DNA from: Paenalcaligenes sp035301625
Lineage (GTDB): Bacteria > Pseudomonadota > Gammaproteobacteria > Burkholderiales > Burkholderiaceae_B
Length of the DNA stretch: 32,276 nucleotides
Direction: 5' to 3'
Assembly: GCA_035301625.1 (NCBI GenBank)
Contig: DATGTW010000054.1
Coordinates: forward strand, 1 to 32,276
Made by a program: the position numbers and the translations under genes. This document shows positions 31,613 to 32,276 of the stretch, in pieces; positions within the stretch are counted from its first letter, which is position 1; the number at the start of each line of letters is the position of its first letter. The notes under the pieces are model-generated. The model made no database searches. It was not told the DNA's origin and was given only the letters and a program-made list of their open reading frames with translations.

Positions 31613-32276
31613 ATGCGTCAGGTGATCCTGGATACAGAAACTACAGGTTTGGACCCTGCCCAAGGGCACCGAATCGTTGAGTTTGGTGGGGTAGAGGTCA
31701 ATAAACGGCGCCTGACTGGCAATAATTTGCACCGTTACGTCAACCCCGGGCGCGATAGTGATCCAGAAGCATTAGGTGTGCATGGGCTGACTACCGAGTT
31801 TCTTTCAGAGTATCCGCCTTTTGAGAGCATCGCCGCAGAAATCGTGGAATACGTTAAAGGTGCCGAGGTCATTATTCATAATGCACCTTTTGATGTGCGT
31901 TTTTTAGATGCCGAGCTCGAGCGCTGTGGTTTTAAGCCATTTGAACATTATTGCGGCAAAATCACTGATTCACTGGCCTATGCACGCGAATTGCATCCGG
32001 GGCGCCGCAATAGTTTGGACGTGCTGTGTGACCGCTACGGCATTTCTAATGAGCATCGGGTACTACACGGGGCCCTCTTGGACGCCGAGCTACTAGCAGA
32101 CGTTTGGTTGGCCATGACACGAGGCCAAGAAAGCCTGGTGATGGGCTTTAGTAGCGATACCGAAGAAGTAGGGGAAATACAGGTGGCTACCAAGGGTGAT
32201 GCTCAATCCCTGCCTGTCATTCAGCCCAGCGAGCAAGCCATCGAAGCCCATAATTTATACTTGCAGGGCCTAGAAA
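31613..32276 (+). CDS. dnaQ: DNA polymerase III epsilon subunit (3'-5' proofreading exonuclease), 3' end cut off
   Basis: The first 221 codons of dnaQ are present and the frame is open to the window end. The protein is the editing exonuclease of the replicative polymerase core. The ExoI motif LDTETTG has Asp7 and Glu9, ExoII IIHNAPFDVRFL has Asp94, and ExoIII-epsilon VLHGALLDAELLADVW has His152 and Asp157, so the active site is complete. RRLTGNNLHRYVNP is typical of bacterial epsilon. The C-terminal part that binds the alpha subunit has begun (QPSEQAIEAHNLYLQGLE). GGAGG (31603-31607) precedes ATG 31613. In relatives it normally follows rnhA directly; here an efflux pump stands between them. 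Confidence 0.96.
   Translation, partial: MRQVILDTETTGLDPAQGHRIVEFGGVEVNKRRLTGNNLHRYVNPGRDSDPEALGVHGLTTEFLSEYPPFESIAAEIVEYVKGAEVIIHNAPFDVRFLDAELERCGFKPFEHYCGKITDSLAYARELHPGRRNSLDVLCDRYGISNEHRVLHGALLDAELLADVWLAMTRGQESLVMGFSSDTEEVGEIQVATKGDAQSLPVIQPSEQAIEAHNLYLQGLE

Overview
The window looks like a chromosomal segment of a betaproteobacterium, most likely Burkholderiales, family Alcaligenaceae. The grounds are a Bug-type (tripartite tricarboxylate) binding protein, a single-chain indolepyruvate:ferredoxin oxidoreductase beside an Lrp regulator, and a gloB / SAM-methyltransferase / rnhA / dnaQ neighbourhood. Base composition is close to balanced by eye, which is low for that family; genus is not claimed. 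About 25 genes are supported, nearly all ordinary chromosomal families. I see no insertion sequence, prophage, CRISPR array, tRNA or rRNA.

Region 1 (1-2850): thiG (thiazole synthase), a small NTF2/SnoaL-like protein and a PuuB/DAO-type FAD oxidoreductase lie head to tail with short gaps, ending at a strong terminator. Region 2 (3072-7208): an Lrp/AsnC regulator is divergent from a 1164-residue indolepyruvate:ferredoxin oxidoreductase, suggesting regulated breakdown of aromatic amino acids. Region 3 (7216-10657): an M20 amidohydrolase is divergent from a LysR regulator, followed by a periplasmic Bug solute-binding protein with its own promoter and palindrome. Region 4 (10669-12782): two unrecognised small genes flank a regulatory gap with two tandem palindromes, followed by a YbdL-type methionine aminotransferase.

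Region 5 (12873-20418): a membrane-fusion protein, a double-ATPase/permease protein and a second permease match the E. coli yhiI-rbbA-yhhJ set. An 18-nt gap separates them from a PHA-synthase-like (DUF3141) protein carrying a histone-H1-like Lys/Ala tail encoded by 9-bp tandem repeats. Region 6 (20475-25188): a YdjM-like membrane protein (minus; possibly leaderless), trhO (plus), fabI (minus) and mltD (minus).

Region 7 (25194-32276): gloB is divergent from a methyltransferase with only 9 nt between start codons. The methyltransferase overlaps rnhA, and rnhA overlaps (ATGA) the membrane-fusion gene of an RND efflux pump. After the RND transporter and a terminator comes dnaQ, cut by the window end. 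The pump therefore sits between rnhA and dnaQ, which are normally adjacent in relatives.

No clearly new multi-gene system is evident. The most unusual items are the DUF3141-H1 tail fusion, the efflux pump coupled to RNase HI, the DAO oxidoreductase behind thiG, and the tandem palindromes at 11123-11161.
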